NCBI GenBank assembly: GCA_050252075.1
Contig: JBFWLP010000138.1
Coordinates: 1 to 5,867 of the forward strand
DNA: 5,867 nucleotides
Source of the DNA: JAAYGT01 sp050252075
GTDB lineage: Bacteria > Pseudomonadota > Gammaproteobacteria > Burkholderiales > Burkholderiaceae_B
Direction of reading: 5' to 3'
Of the stretch, positions 1-5,867 are shown one piece after another (within the stretch, counting starts at the first letter, position 1; each line of letters opens with the position of its first letter). The position numbers were made by a program, and so were the translations under genes. Under the pieces are notes generated by a model, which worked only from the letters and a program-made list of their open reading frames with translations, was not told the DNA's origin and searched no databases.

Positions 1-538
1 CCACCCCGCAACACAACGCAACTGGGCTGAGCAAACCCAAAAAGCTGCCATCATAGAAAATGCGCAGATCGTCATCGAGCCGGTAAGGCACGCCCAGCAA
101 GACATTCCCCAGGGCCACACCAAATATCAGCGCCGGCACCACGCCCCCCACACACAAGGCGGCATCCCAACCCCACCGCCAGCGAGGGCTTTCGAGTTTG
201 CTGCGATACTTGAAGCCCACCGGGCGCAAGATCAGGGCAAACAGCACGGCAAACATGGCGAGGTAAAAGCCGGAAAACGAAATGGCGTACAAATGAGGCC
301 ACGCCGCAAATATTGCCCCGCCCGCCAGGATCAACCATACCTGATTACCTTCCCAGGTGGCACCAATACTGTTGATCACCACGCGGCGCTCAAGATCGGT
401 TTTTGCCACGAAAGGCAGCATGGCTCCCACGCCCAGATCGAAGCCGCCCATCACGGCAAACCCGATCAGCAACACACCCAGCAAACCCCACCAGATGACG
501 CGCAAGGTGTCGTAATCGATCAGTGTATGAAGAATCAT
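1..538 (-). CDS. cydB: Cytochrome bd quinol oxidase subunit II (CydB), N-terminal 179 residues, cut by the window edge
   Basis: CydB is the membrane subunit that pairs with CydA in cytochrome bd oxidase, which oxidises quinol and reduces oxygen to water in the inner membrane. It binds no heme in the E. coli enzyme but is needed for stability and for proton and oxygen access. The translation from the ATG at 538-536 shows family hallmarks in order: the first membrane helix with GGFDLGVGAM at 31-40, WEGNQVWL at 62-69, a long hydrophobic segment with IFAAWP at 76-81, RPVGFKYRSK at 105-114 and GNVLLGVP at 144-151. E63 stands where E. coli CydB has Asp58, a conservative change, and D34 matches Asp29. 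The start lies four bases after the cydA stop, with GGAG at 552-549 as a plausible ribosome site. The family is usually about 380 residues, so roughly half lies beyond position 1. Identity is near certain; a CydX-type small subunit downstream cannot be assessed. Confidence 0.96.
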   Translation of the reverse strand, partial: MILHTLIDYDTLRVIWWGLLGVLLIGFAVMGGFDLGVGAMLPFVAKTDLERRVVINSIGATWEGNQVWLILAGGAIFAAWPHLYAISFSGFYLAMFAVLFALILRPVGFKYRSKLESPRWRWGWDAALCVGGVVPALIFGVALGNVLLGVPYRLDDDLRIFYDGSFLGLLSPVALCCGV

Positions 539-542
539 GATC

Positions 543-2126
543 TTAGCGCTCCGAAGGAAGTAAACGTTGCGACAAACGCGGGGCGGTGAGCGGCGACTCC
601 GGAGCCAGGTCGGGCTCGGGGCCCTTGCGGATGGCTCGAAGCATGAGCCTCATTTCAATAATGAGCAACACCGTGTAAATGGCCACGAAGCCGGCAATGG
701 TGAACAACACCGTGCCGACGCCCAGATCGGACACCGCCGCCGCCGTGGGTAACACACCCTCAATAATCCAGGGCTGGCGGCCGAATTCAGCCACAAACCA
801 GCCAAGCTCGGCGGCGATCCAGGGCAAGGGTATGGAAAATACCGCAACCTTCAGCAACCAGGGTTTGGCATCGAGCTTTCGACGCGCGGACAGCACAAAG
901 AAAGTCGACATGAGAATAATGAAGAAAAAGCCCAGACCCACCATAATGCGGAAACTGAAAAATATCGGGGCCACTTCCGGCACGGTATCCCAGGCCGCCT
1001 GCTGTATCTGCGCCTCGGTGGCCTGACGTGGATCCTCGATATACCGGGTAAGCAGCAAGGCATACCCCAGCTCCAGGTTGTGGTCTTCAAAGAGCTGACG
1101 CTCTTGCGGCGTAACAGTACCGCCCGCCCGTATTTTTTGCAACACATCGTAGGCTTTGATGCCGTCGCGGATTTTTACCTCGGCCGATTTGACCAGATCG
1201 TTGATCCCCGGAATAGGGGTATCAAGCGAACGTGTGCCGATCAGGCCCATCACCATTGGGATGTGGATGGCATAACGGGTTTCGCGAGCTTCTTGATCGG
1301 GCCAGCCAATGAGCGTGAACGAGGCAGGTGCCGGCTCGGTATCCCACATGGCCTCCATGGCGGCCATTTTCATTTTCTGATGTTCGCTGGACAAATAGCC
1401 GCTTTCATCACCCAGCACCACGACAGACAGTGCAGCCGCCAGCCCGAAGGACGACGCAATGGTCATGGAGCGCTTGGCCAGGTCGGTATGCCGCCCCTTC
1501 AGCAAATACCATGCCGACACCCCCAGAACAAAGACGGCGGCTGTCACGTAACCGGCCGAGACGGTGTGGACAAACTTGGCCTGGGCCACCGGATTAAGCA
1601 ACACCTGAGCGAAGTCGCTGACCTCCATGCGCATGGTTTCAGGGTTGAATACCGCCCCCACCGGAAACTGCATCCAGCCATTGGCGATCAGTATCCATAA
1701 CGCCGAAAAATTAGAGCCCAGCGCAACGGCCCATGTGGCCGCCAGATGGCCCACCTTGGACAATTTGTCCCAGCCGAAGAAAAACAGACCGACGAAGGTG
1801 GCTTCCAGAAAGAAGGCCATGAGCCCTTCGATGGCCAGCGGCGCACCAAAGACATCACCGACATAATGGCTGTAGTAGCTCCAGTTCATGCCGAACTGAA
1901 ATTCCATGACAATGCCGGTCGCCACCCCCAGCACAAAGTTGATCCCGAACAGGGTTCCCCAGAATTTTGTCATTTGACGCCAGATACGCCGCCCCGTCAT
2001 GACATAGACGGTTTCCATAATGGCTATGATGACGGACAGCCCTATGGTCAGCGGAACGAACAAGAAGTGGTACAGCGCCGTTAGTGCAAACTGCAGGCGA
2101 GATAGCGAGACAATATCCAGTTCCAT
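543..2126 (-). CDS. cydA: Cytochrome bd quinol oxidase subunit I (CydA), complete, long Q-loop type
   Basis: CydA carries the three hemes (b558, b595, d) and the quinol site of cytochrome bd oxidase, and generates proton motive force without pumping protons. The 527-residue protein aligns almost without gaps to my memory of E. coli CydA (522 residues). Key residues are in place: H20 (E. coli His19, heme ligand), H187 and M395 (His186 and Met393, the b558 ligands), E100 and E108 (Glu99 and Glu107, proton path), K253 and E258 (Lys252 and Glu257, quinol site), and E447 in the stretch GWFVAEFGRQPW (Glu445). The region at about 300-385 is full length, so this is the long-Q-loop subfamily typical of proteobacteria, not the short Bacillus-like form. 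About nine hydrophobic helices are visible, followed by a polar, proline-rich tail from about 501. The ATG at 2126 lies five bases after the cydC stop. Its ribosome site is weak (GGAT at 2138-2135), which suggests translational coupling to cydC. Confidence 0.98.
   Translation of the reverse strand: MELDIVSLSRLQFALTALYHFLFVPLTIGLSVIIAIMETVYVMTGRRIWRQMTKFWGTLFGINFVLGVATGIVMEFQFGMNWSYYSHYVGDVFGAPLAIEGLMAFFLEATFVGLFFFGWDKLSKVGHLAATWAVALGSNFSALWILIANGWMQFPVGAVFNPETMRMEVSDFAQVLLNPVAQAKFVHTVSAGYVTAAVFVLGVSAWYLLKGRHTDLAKRSMTIASSFGLAAALSVVVLGDESGYLSSEHQKMKMAAMEAMWDTEPAPASFTLIGWPDQEARETRYAIHIPMVMGLIGTRSLDTPIPGINDLVKSAEVKIRDGIKAYDVLQKIRAGGTVTPQERQLFEDHNLELGYALLLTRYIEDPRQATEAQIQQAAWDTVPEVAPIFFSFRIMVGLGFFFIILMSTFFVLSARRKLDAKPWLLKVAVFSIPLPWIAAELGWFVAEFGRQPWIIEGVLPTAAAVSDLGVGTVLFTIAGFVAIYTVLLIIEMRLMLRAIRKGPEPDLAPESPLTAPRLSQRLLPSER
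549..552 (-). promoter_or_regulatory. Probable ribosome binding site for cydB
   Basis: On the minus strand GGAG lies within the last codons of cydA, ten bases before the cydB ATG at 538-536. The spacing is slightly long. With only four bases between the cydA stop and the cydB start, reinitiation by the same ribosomes is likely, which would fit balanced production of the two oxidase subunits. Confidence 0.5.
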
Positions 2127-2131
2127 AGGGC

Positions 2132-3838
2132 TTAATCCGGTTTCAGTGACATTAAAACATGCTCAAATTCGGGTTCATTGCGACGGACATCCTGGACAAC
2201 GCTCCCGTGTTGCAACACGATCAGACGGTCGGCATGGCGCGCCTCGCGGCGCAGGTGGGTTGCCATTACCACCGTGCGATCGCCGGCCGCGCGCATCAAA
2301 CGATGCATCACATCGGTTGCCGTTGCCGTATCAACCGACTCGGTGGGCTCGTCAAGCAGCCATACCGGCACGGGCCGAAGCATTAGCCGCGCCAGCACAA
2401 AACGCCTGGCCTGCCCTTCAGACAACCCCTGCCCACGCTCACCCAGTACAGTATCCAGGCCCAACGGCAAGGCACGAACCGCCTGATCCAGCCCGGCCAT
2501 GGCAAGCACCGATCCCAATCGGGCGTCGTCGGCCGCCGGATCGGCCAGCAGCAGGTTATCGCGCAGTGTTCCCCGAAACAACTGGACCGACTGCGTCAAC
2601 CACGTCGCTGCCGGCGCGTGAACAGCACCGATCGTAGGCTTGATTTCGCCGGCAATCAACATTAACAGCGAAGACTTCCCCGACCCGCTGGGCCCCACCA
2701 GGGCGACACGCTCTGCGGCGGAAAGGGTCAGGGACAAGGACTGCAAAACAGGCCGGGCCCCGGCACCATACGACAGCGACACGCCTGACAACCGGATAAT
2801 CTCTGTTCCTGCAGTGTGACACTCGGTATGGCCGGGCGACGGCGCAGAATACGGCGCGGACTCTTGCATTTTCGGCGCCAAACGCTTCAGGCTGATAACC
2901 GTGCGCCCCCAATCGAGAGCACCGCGACGCAGGCCGGACAGCGGCTCAAACGCCGCCATCACAACCAGTACCAGCAATGTACCCGAAGCGATCGAAAACA
3001 TGTCCAACGTGATGCCATAGGCCAGCACCAGCAAGGCCGTGGAAAGCGCCGCCGTGGAAAGCGCACCTTGCAGAAAGAGACCCCGGGTGTCCGCTCGGTT
3101 GACCTGGGTGTCGAGCGCGGCCAAACGTTGCTCGTCACGCGCCAGCCGGGAAAGAAATGCCGGCCAGCGGTCGGCCATCATGAGCTCGGTTTGCCCGGAC
3201 ACGGCGTCGATAATGCGGCGTCGATACCGTTCGCTCCAGCCGCTGCGCCGCGCCACAGGCAACGCCGAACAACGTGCCTGCCACACGGCCAGCGCACCGC
3301 TGCCCAGCAGCACCATGCCGGCAACAAGAAGCCCGGCCACCGGAAGCACAAAACCCGCCAGCACACCGGAAAAAACCGCTACCAGCGCCAGGCTGGCTGC
3401 AGGCACAACCAGCCGCAGATACACCGAGTCCAGTGCATCGATATCCGTGGTCAGACGATACAGCAAACGAGCAGGATGATGGGTCAGGTGTCTGGCTTGC
3501 TGCGCCGACGACCAGCCCAGAAACAGACGGCCACGCAATCCGGCCAGGGCAGCCAGCGTGCCGTCGTGCGTGACCAGACGCTCGCCATAACGGGCCGCTG
3601 TTCTGCCCAAAGCCAATAGCCGTATACCCGCCGACGGCCCAAAGACATTGAAGCCTATTGCGGTTGCGGTCGACAAGCCCGCCACGGCAGTGGCGGTAAT
3701 GAACCATCCCGACAAGCCGAGCAGCCCCACGCCCGCCAGTACCGTCGTCGCAGCCAGCACGATGCCGTAAATCAACAAACGTTTATGTTGCGTGAAAAAC
3801 CATTGCATCACCCCAGTGATTGCCTTGCCCAAAGTCAT
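2132..3838 (-). CDS. cydC: CydC, ABC transporter subunit (permease plus ATPase) required for cytochrome bd assembly
   Basis: CydC pairs with CydD to form an inner-membrane ABC transporter without which cytochrome bd is not assembled. E. coli CydDC was described as exporting cysteine and glutathione; later structural work argues for heme as substrate, so the substrate is stated with care. From the chosen start the protein has 568 residues (E. coli 573). A six-helix membrane domain covers about 21-295, a proline- and serine-rich linker about 324-344, and an ATPase domain the rest. Visible motifs are Walker A GPSGSGKS at 382-389, Q-loop Q416, signature LSEGQ at 472-476, Walker B VWLLDE at 492-497 with catalytic E497, and switch H528. 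The ERLVTHD stretch keeps R87 and H91, matching E. coli Arg81 and His85, which are implicated in heme binding. The ATG at 3838 forms an ATGA overlap with the cydD stop and has GGAGAG upstream. An upstream in-frame ATG at 3859 would add seven residues and is less likely. Confidence 0.96.
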   Translation of the reverse strand: MTLGKAITGVMQWFFTQHKRLLIYGIVLAATTVLAGVGLLGLSGWFITATAVAGLSTATAIGFNVFGPSAGIRLLALGRTAARYGERLVTHDGTLAALAGLRGRLFLGWSSAQQARHLTHHPARLLYRLTTDIDALDSVYLRLVVPAASLALVAVFSGVLAGFVLPVAGLLVAGMVLLGSGALAVWQARCSALPVARRSGWSERYRRRIIDAVSGQTELMMADRWPAFLSRLARDEQRLAALDTQVNRADTRGLFLQGALSTAALSTALLVLAYGITLDMFSIASGTLLVLVVMAAFEPLSGLRRGALDWGRTVISLKRLAPKMQESAPYSAPSPGHTECHTAGTEIIRLSGVSLSYGAGARPVLQSLSLTLSAAERVALVGPSGSGKSSLLMLIAGEIKPTIGAVHAPAATWLTQSVQLFRGTLRDNLLLADPAADDARLGSVLAMAGLDQAVRALPLGLDTVLGERGQGLSEGQARRFVLARLMLRPVPVWLLDEPTESVDTATATDVMHRLMRAAGDRTVVMATHLRREARHADRLIVLQHGSVVQDVRRNEPEFEHVLMSLKPD

Positions 3839-5556
3839 GCATACTCTCCGGGTACACACGCCACCGCACTCTGAGAGCAGATATCTAGCCGGATCGTACG
3901 ATGCGCCCGCGCCGCCAGTGATTCATCATGCGTGACGACGATCAGGGTTCGACCCCGGGCCATGCGATACAAACGCTCGGCAACGTCGTCCGCAGTTGCG
4001 CGATCCAGATGGGCCGTGGGCTCATCGGCAAGCACCAGGCCGGCCTGCGGATTCACGGCCGCCCGGGCGATGGAAAGACGCACCAGCTCACCGGCGGACA
4101 TCCCCGCCCCGCCCTCGGCCAGCGGCACATGGCCGCGATCCTCGACCAGCCTTTCCAGCGCGGCTAAATGCAAGGCATGGCGTAGCAGGTGATCGGGAAC
4201 CTGTCGGCCAAGACACACATTACCAATCAGCGACCCTGCAAAAATATGGGGCTGCTGCCCCACCCAGGCAATACGTGAACGCAACGGCACAGACGACGCA
4301 TCGGTCGGCGATAAGCCATCGACACGGTAATCACCGTAAGAAACAGGCAACAAACCGGCCAGCACGGCCAGCAAGGTTGACTTTCCAACCCCGCTGGGCC
4401 CGACGACGGCAATATGTTCTTCCGGATGGATTGTGAGCGTCAGCCCTTTAATCGTGTCGTGATGCCGGCCTGGGTAACGGAAGGCAAGGTTGGTCAGCTG
4501 CAACGACGGTGCGTGCGCCACCGTTACCGACGATGAGTAAGACTCACCGGCATTATCCGGCTGCACGACGCGAAGCTGGATGTTATGAAAACACGCCAGC
4601 TTTTCAAGAGCGGCCTGGCCTGCCGCGCGATCATGCCAGGCGGCAGCCAGCTCGCGCAGGGGCTCAAAAAAGGCCGGCGACAGCAAGAGCAGGAACAAGG
4701 CCTCACCCAGTGTGAGCTTGCCGCCCCAAGCGCCAAAATCAAGCTCGCCCAACAAATGAAACCCCACATACACAGCCACCATGGCGACCCCGAGTGCCGC
4801 AAAAAGCTCAAGTACCGCCGATGACAAAAACGCAAGGCGCAACACAGCCATGATACGCCCGCGCAGGCTGACGGCACGCTCCGTCACTTGGTTCGCCGTT
4901 GTGGCAACCGCGTCCAGAGCCCGAATGGCCGGCATGCCGCGCAACCGGTCCAGCAAGAAACTGGTCATATCCGACATCTCGCCCAACTGCGCCTCGCTGG
5001 CCTGCCTGGCGCGCCATCCGACCAAGGCCATAAACAAGGGAATGAGTGGCGCCGCGAGCACCAGAACCAGGGCAACCGCCCAGGAAAACCAGGCCGCTGC
5101 CGCAACGATGATCAGCGGCACCCAGACCGCTTTGGCCCGGGCCGGCATAAAACGCGACAAATAGGGAAGAATGGCGTCGGCCTGCTCATTCAGTGCGCTT
5201 GCCGCCGCCCCTGAGGCCGTACGTGCGGGATCAAAGGGGGACTGCTCCGCAAAAGACTGCACCACCTGCATTCGCAACCGGGTGAGCGACGTACGTGCCT
5301 GCGCAAAAGCCAGGCGATTCCCAAGGGCATCGAGCAGTGACCGCAGAAGGCCGGTTATGAAAAATGCCGCCACCCATGGAATCGCCCACTGAAATGGCTG
5401 GCCGTTCGCCAGTTGATGGACAATCAGCGCAATAATGCCCGCCTGCGGAATCCAGAGCACAGCGGCCGCCACTTGAAGCGCCGTACCGCGCACAGGCGTA
5501 GCCGCTTTCAAACCTGTGACCAGGGTAGATCGAACAGTGAGGGATGCAGGAGACAT
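3835..5556 (-). CDS. cydD: CydD, ABC transporter subunit (permease plus ATPase) required for cytochrome bd assembly
   Basis: This is the partner of CydC in the bd-assembly ABC transporter and the first gene of the operon. From the ATG at 5556 it has 573 residues (E. coli CydD 588). The membrane domain spans about residues 25-300. It contains CydD-typical stretches such as APLIPLFMALVG at about 169-180 and VLRLAFLSSAVLE at about 238-250, then YVGFHLLGELDFG at about 263-275. The ATPase domain shows Walker A GPSGVGKS at 386-393, Q-loop Q434, a degenerate signature MSAGE at 486-490, Walker B with catalytic E512 in LADEP, and switch H543. The start is uncertain: GTG codons at 5595 and 5592 are also in frame and would add 13 or 12 residues, and none of the three has a good ribosome site. 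The ATG is preferred because the first helix then sits at about the same distance from the N terminus as in E. coli CydD. The stop overlaps the cydC start by four bases. Confidence 0.95.
   Translation of the reverse strand: MSPASLTVRSTLVTGLKAATPVRGTALQVAAAVLWIPQAGIIALIVHQLANGQPFQWAIPWVAAFFITGLLRSLLDALGNRLAFAQARTSLTRLRMQVVQSFAEQSPFDPARTASGAAASALNEQADAILPYLSRFMPARAKAVWVPLIIVAAAAWFSWAVALVLVLAAPLIPLFMALVGWRARQASEAQLGEMSDMTSFLLDRLRGMPAIRALDAVATTANQVTERAVSLRGRIMAVLRLAFLSSAVLELFAALGVAMVAVYVGFHLLGELDFGAWGGKLTLGEALFLLLLSPAFFEPLRELAAAWHDRAAGQAALEKLACFHNIQLRVVQPDNAGESYSSSVTVAHAPSLQLTNLAFRYPGRHHDTIKGLTLTIHPEEHIAVVGPSGVGKSTLLAVLAGLLPVSYGDYRVDGLSPTDASSVPLRSRIAWVGQQPHIFAGSLIGNVCLGRQVPDHLLRHALHLAALERLVEDRGHVPLAEGGAGMSAGELVRLSIARAAVNPQAGLVLADEPTAHLDRATADDVAERLYRMARGRTLIVVTHDESLAARAHRTIRLDICSQSAVACVPGEYA
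3844..3849 (-). promoter_or_regulatory. Ribosome binding site for cydC
   Basis: On the minus strand GGAGAG lies just upstream of the ATG at 3838-3836, with seven bases between GGAG and the ATG. It is the strongest Shine-Dalgarno match in the operon. It sits inside the end of cydD and decides in favour of the ATGA-overlap start over the ATG at 3859. Confidence 0.7.
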
Positions 5557-5623
5557 GACAACCGGGATAGTCGGCGCGCCATAGCAGCGCACCACAACGC
5601 GTAGCCTGAAAAGACTATCGAAT

Positions 5624-5653
5624 ACTAAACCAGATAGACCGGATTGGGAACAA
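5624..5653 (-). promoter_or_regulatory. Weak candidate sigma-70 promoter for the cyd operon
   Basis: On the minus strand TTGTTC (5653-5648) could be a -35 element and TTTAGT (5629-5624) a -10 element, 18 bases apart, with TGG directly before the -10 as an extended -10 feature. Transcription would begin near 5617, about 60 bases before the cydD ATG and about 20 before the GTG at 5595. It lies downstream of the palindrome, so it would not be blocked by it. Matches to consensus are only partial and this is a visual call. Confidence 0.3.
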
Positions 5654-5681
5654 CTTTAATGTAACGGCTCCCGCCCAAAAA

Positions 5682-5717
5682 TTTGGGGTCAGAGCAAAAT
5701 TTTGCTCTGACCCCAAA
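5682..5717. repeat. Perfect 36-base palindrome (18-base arms, no spacer), REP-like or terminator-like
   Basis: The left arm TTTGGGGTCAGAGCAAAA (5682-5699) is followed directly by its exact reverse complement (5700-5717). As RNA either strand would form a long hairpin with an A/U-rich tip. On the minus strand the stem is followed by TTTTT (5681-5677), so it could end transcripts coming from the right before the cyd operon; on the plus strand no T-run follows. The arm motif GGGGTCAGAGCAAAA resembles, from memory, palindromes dispersed in proteobacterial genomes and often seen near REP-associated (IS200-like) transposases. That link is not shown by this window, which contains no transposase. Confidence 0.85.
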
Positions 5718-5740
5718 ATCATGAAGCGGGTGATGATGGC

Positions 5741-5767
5741 TTACATGTTGTCGATCAAAACATGTAA
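5741..5767. repeat. Inverted repeat with 9-base arms and 9-base spacer, operator-like
   Basis: TTACATGTT (5741-5749) and its exact reverse complement AACATGTAA (5759-5767) flank nine bases. The centre-to-centre distance of the arms is 18 bases, between one and two helical turns, so a dimeric DNA-binding protein is one reading and a hairpin another. The AACATG half-site recurs at 5817-5822, with a facing ATGTT at 5811-5815. The spacer overlaps an FNR/ANR-like sequence. The regulated gene is unknown: it could be the cyd operon or a gene to the right. Confidence 0.6.
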
Positions 5768-5819
5768 TTCGTAATTTCATTGTTTCTATTCAATGAGATA
5801 ACAATTTGCAATGTTGAAC

Positions 5820-5843
5820 ATGGCCCCAAATATGGCCCCAACC
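5820..5843. repeat. Tandem 12-base direct repeat, two copies
   Basis: Two adjacent copies begin with ATGGCCCCAA, at 5820-5829 and 5832-5841, giving a 12-base period. The last two bases of each unit differ (AT, then CC). With a period that is a multiple of three, it would read as a repeated four-residue unit if coding, for example WGHI-WGHV on the minus strand or MAPN-MAPT on the plus strand. It could equally be a pair of protein-binding sites. The window ends 24 bases later, so further copies cannot be excluded. Confidence 0.55.
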
Positions 5844-5867
5844 TATTGTTGTGGATTTCGGGGCGTC

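Larger units (their letters stand above)
5557..5867. other. Upstream flank of the cyd operon, no supported gene
   Basis: No open frame here is long enough to call. The proximal part, to about 5680, must hold the operon's leader and probably its promoter. The distal part from about 5718 is strongly AT-rich compared with the operon: 22 G+C in 5741-5820 by hand count. It carries a 36-base palindrome, a 9-9-9 inverted repeat and a tandem 12-base repeat, listed separately. On the minus strand two frames enter from the right edge and end at 5790 and 5755. On the plus strand an ATG at 5811 is open to the edge for 19 codons. None can be judged from so little sequence. No tRNA or transposase gene is visible. 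Confidence 0.6.

Noticed and set aside
1..538. Apparent truncation of cydB
   Set aside because: The frame is open to the first base of the window with good conservation, so it is a boundary effect, not a pseudogene.
1080..1700. 206-codon open frame on the plus strand opposite cydA
   Set aside because: It is antisense to the most conserved gene in the window. Its composition is driven by the reverse complement of hydrophobic cydA codons, and there is no ribosome site or domain.
2020..2637. 205-codon plus-strand frame across the cydC-cydA junction
   Set aside because: It is a shadow frame spanning two well-supported genes, with a proline- and arginine-rich low-complexity translation.
2816..3619. 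267-codon open frame on the plus strand opposite cydC
   Set aside because: It lies wholly antisense to a clear cydC. Its predicted protein is rich in Arg, Gln and His with no recognisable domain, as expected of a shadow frame in GC-rich DNA.
5651..5665. ArcA-like direct repeat (GTTA-N7-GTTG on the minus strand)
   Set aside because: Two four-base matches are easily found by chance, and ArcA is not typical of the betaproteobacteria suggested here.
5674..5687. Short hairpin CCCAAA-AA-TTTGGG overlapping the palindrome, as a possible attenuator alternative
   Set aside because: A six-pair stem cannot compete with the 18-pair palindrome that would form first on the minus strand, and there is no leader peptide or ligand-binding structure to support a switch.
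5721..5774. 17-codon plus-strand frame beginning just after the palindrome
   Set aside because: It is too short, has no convincing ribosome site and runs through the inverted repeat; nothing supports translation.
5798..5807. Resemblance to half of the lac operator (GATAACAATT)
   Set aside because: The match covers only one side. The facing ATTGTT at 5779-5784 is 15 bases away, which is not the lac operator geometry, and AT-rich DNA gives such matches readily.

Overview
The window holds one tightly packed operon on the minus strand, plus about 310 bases of its upstream flank. Read 5'->3' on the minus strand, the order is cydD, cydC, cydA, cydB, and cydB runs off the left edge of the window. 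CydA and CydB are the two core subunits of cytochrome bd quinol oxidase. CydD and CydC are the two halves of the heterodimeric ABC transporter needed to assemble that oxidase. The window is therefore a self-contained unit for making and maturing a high-affinity terminal oxidase, of the kind used in microaerobic growth, nitrosative stress or when other oxidases are inhibited.

Layout, from right to left: 5557-5867 is the upstream flank, and its distal part is AT-rich (22 G+C in the 80 bases 5741-5820, counted by hand). The flank carries a perfect 36-base palindrome, a 9-9-9 inverted repeat and a tandem 12-base repeat. cydD lies at 3835-5556, and cydC at 2132-3838 overlaps it by four bases in an ATGA junction. 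cydA at 543-2126 starts five bases after cydC, and cydB at 1-538 (partial) starts four bases after cydA. Such spacing implies one transcript and translational coupling throughout.

The organism is most likely a betaproteobacterium, perhaps of the Burkholderiales (Alcaligenaceae-like). This rests on the high-GC coding sequence, the proteobacterial long-Q-loop CydA and the fused DCAB order. The assignment is an inference from overall character, not from a marker gene.

All four proteins look intact as far as they can be seen, with the expected heme ligands, quinol-site residues and ATPase motifs. I found no sign of an undescribed system inside the operon. The least explained DNA is the upstream flank, where several repeats sit between the operon and whatever lies to the right.
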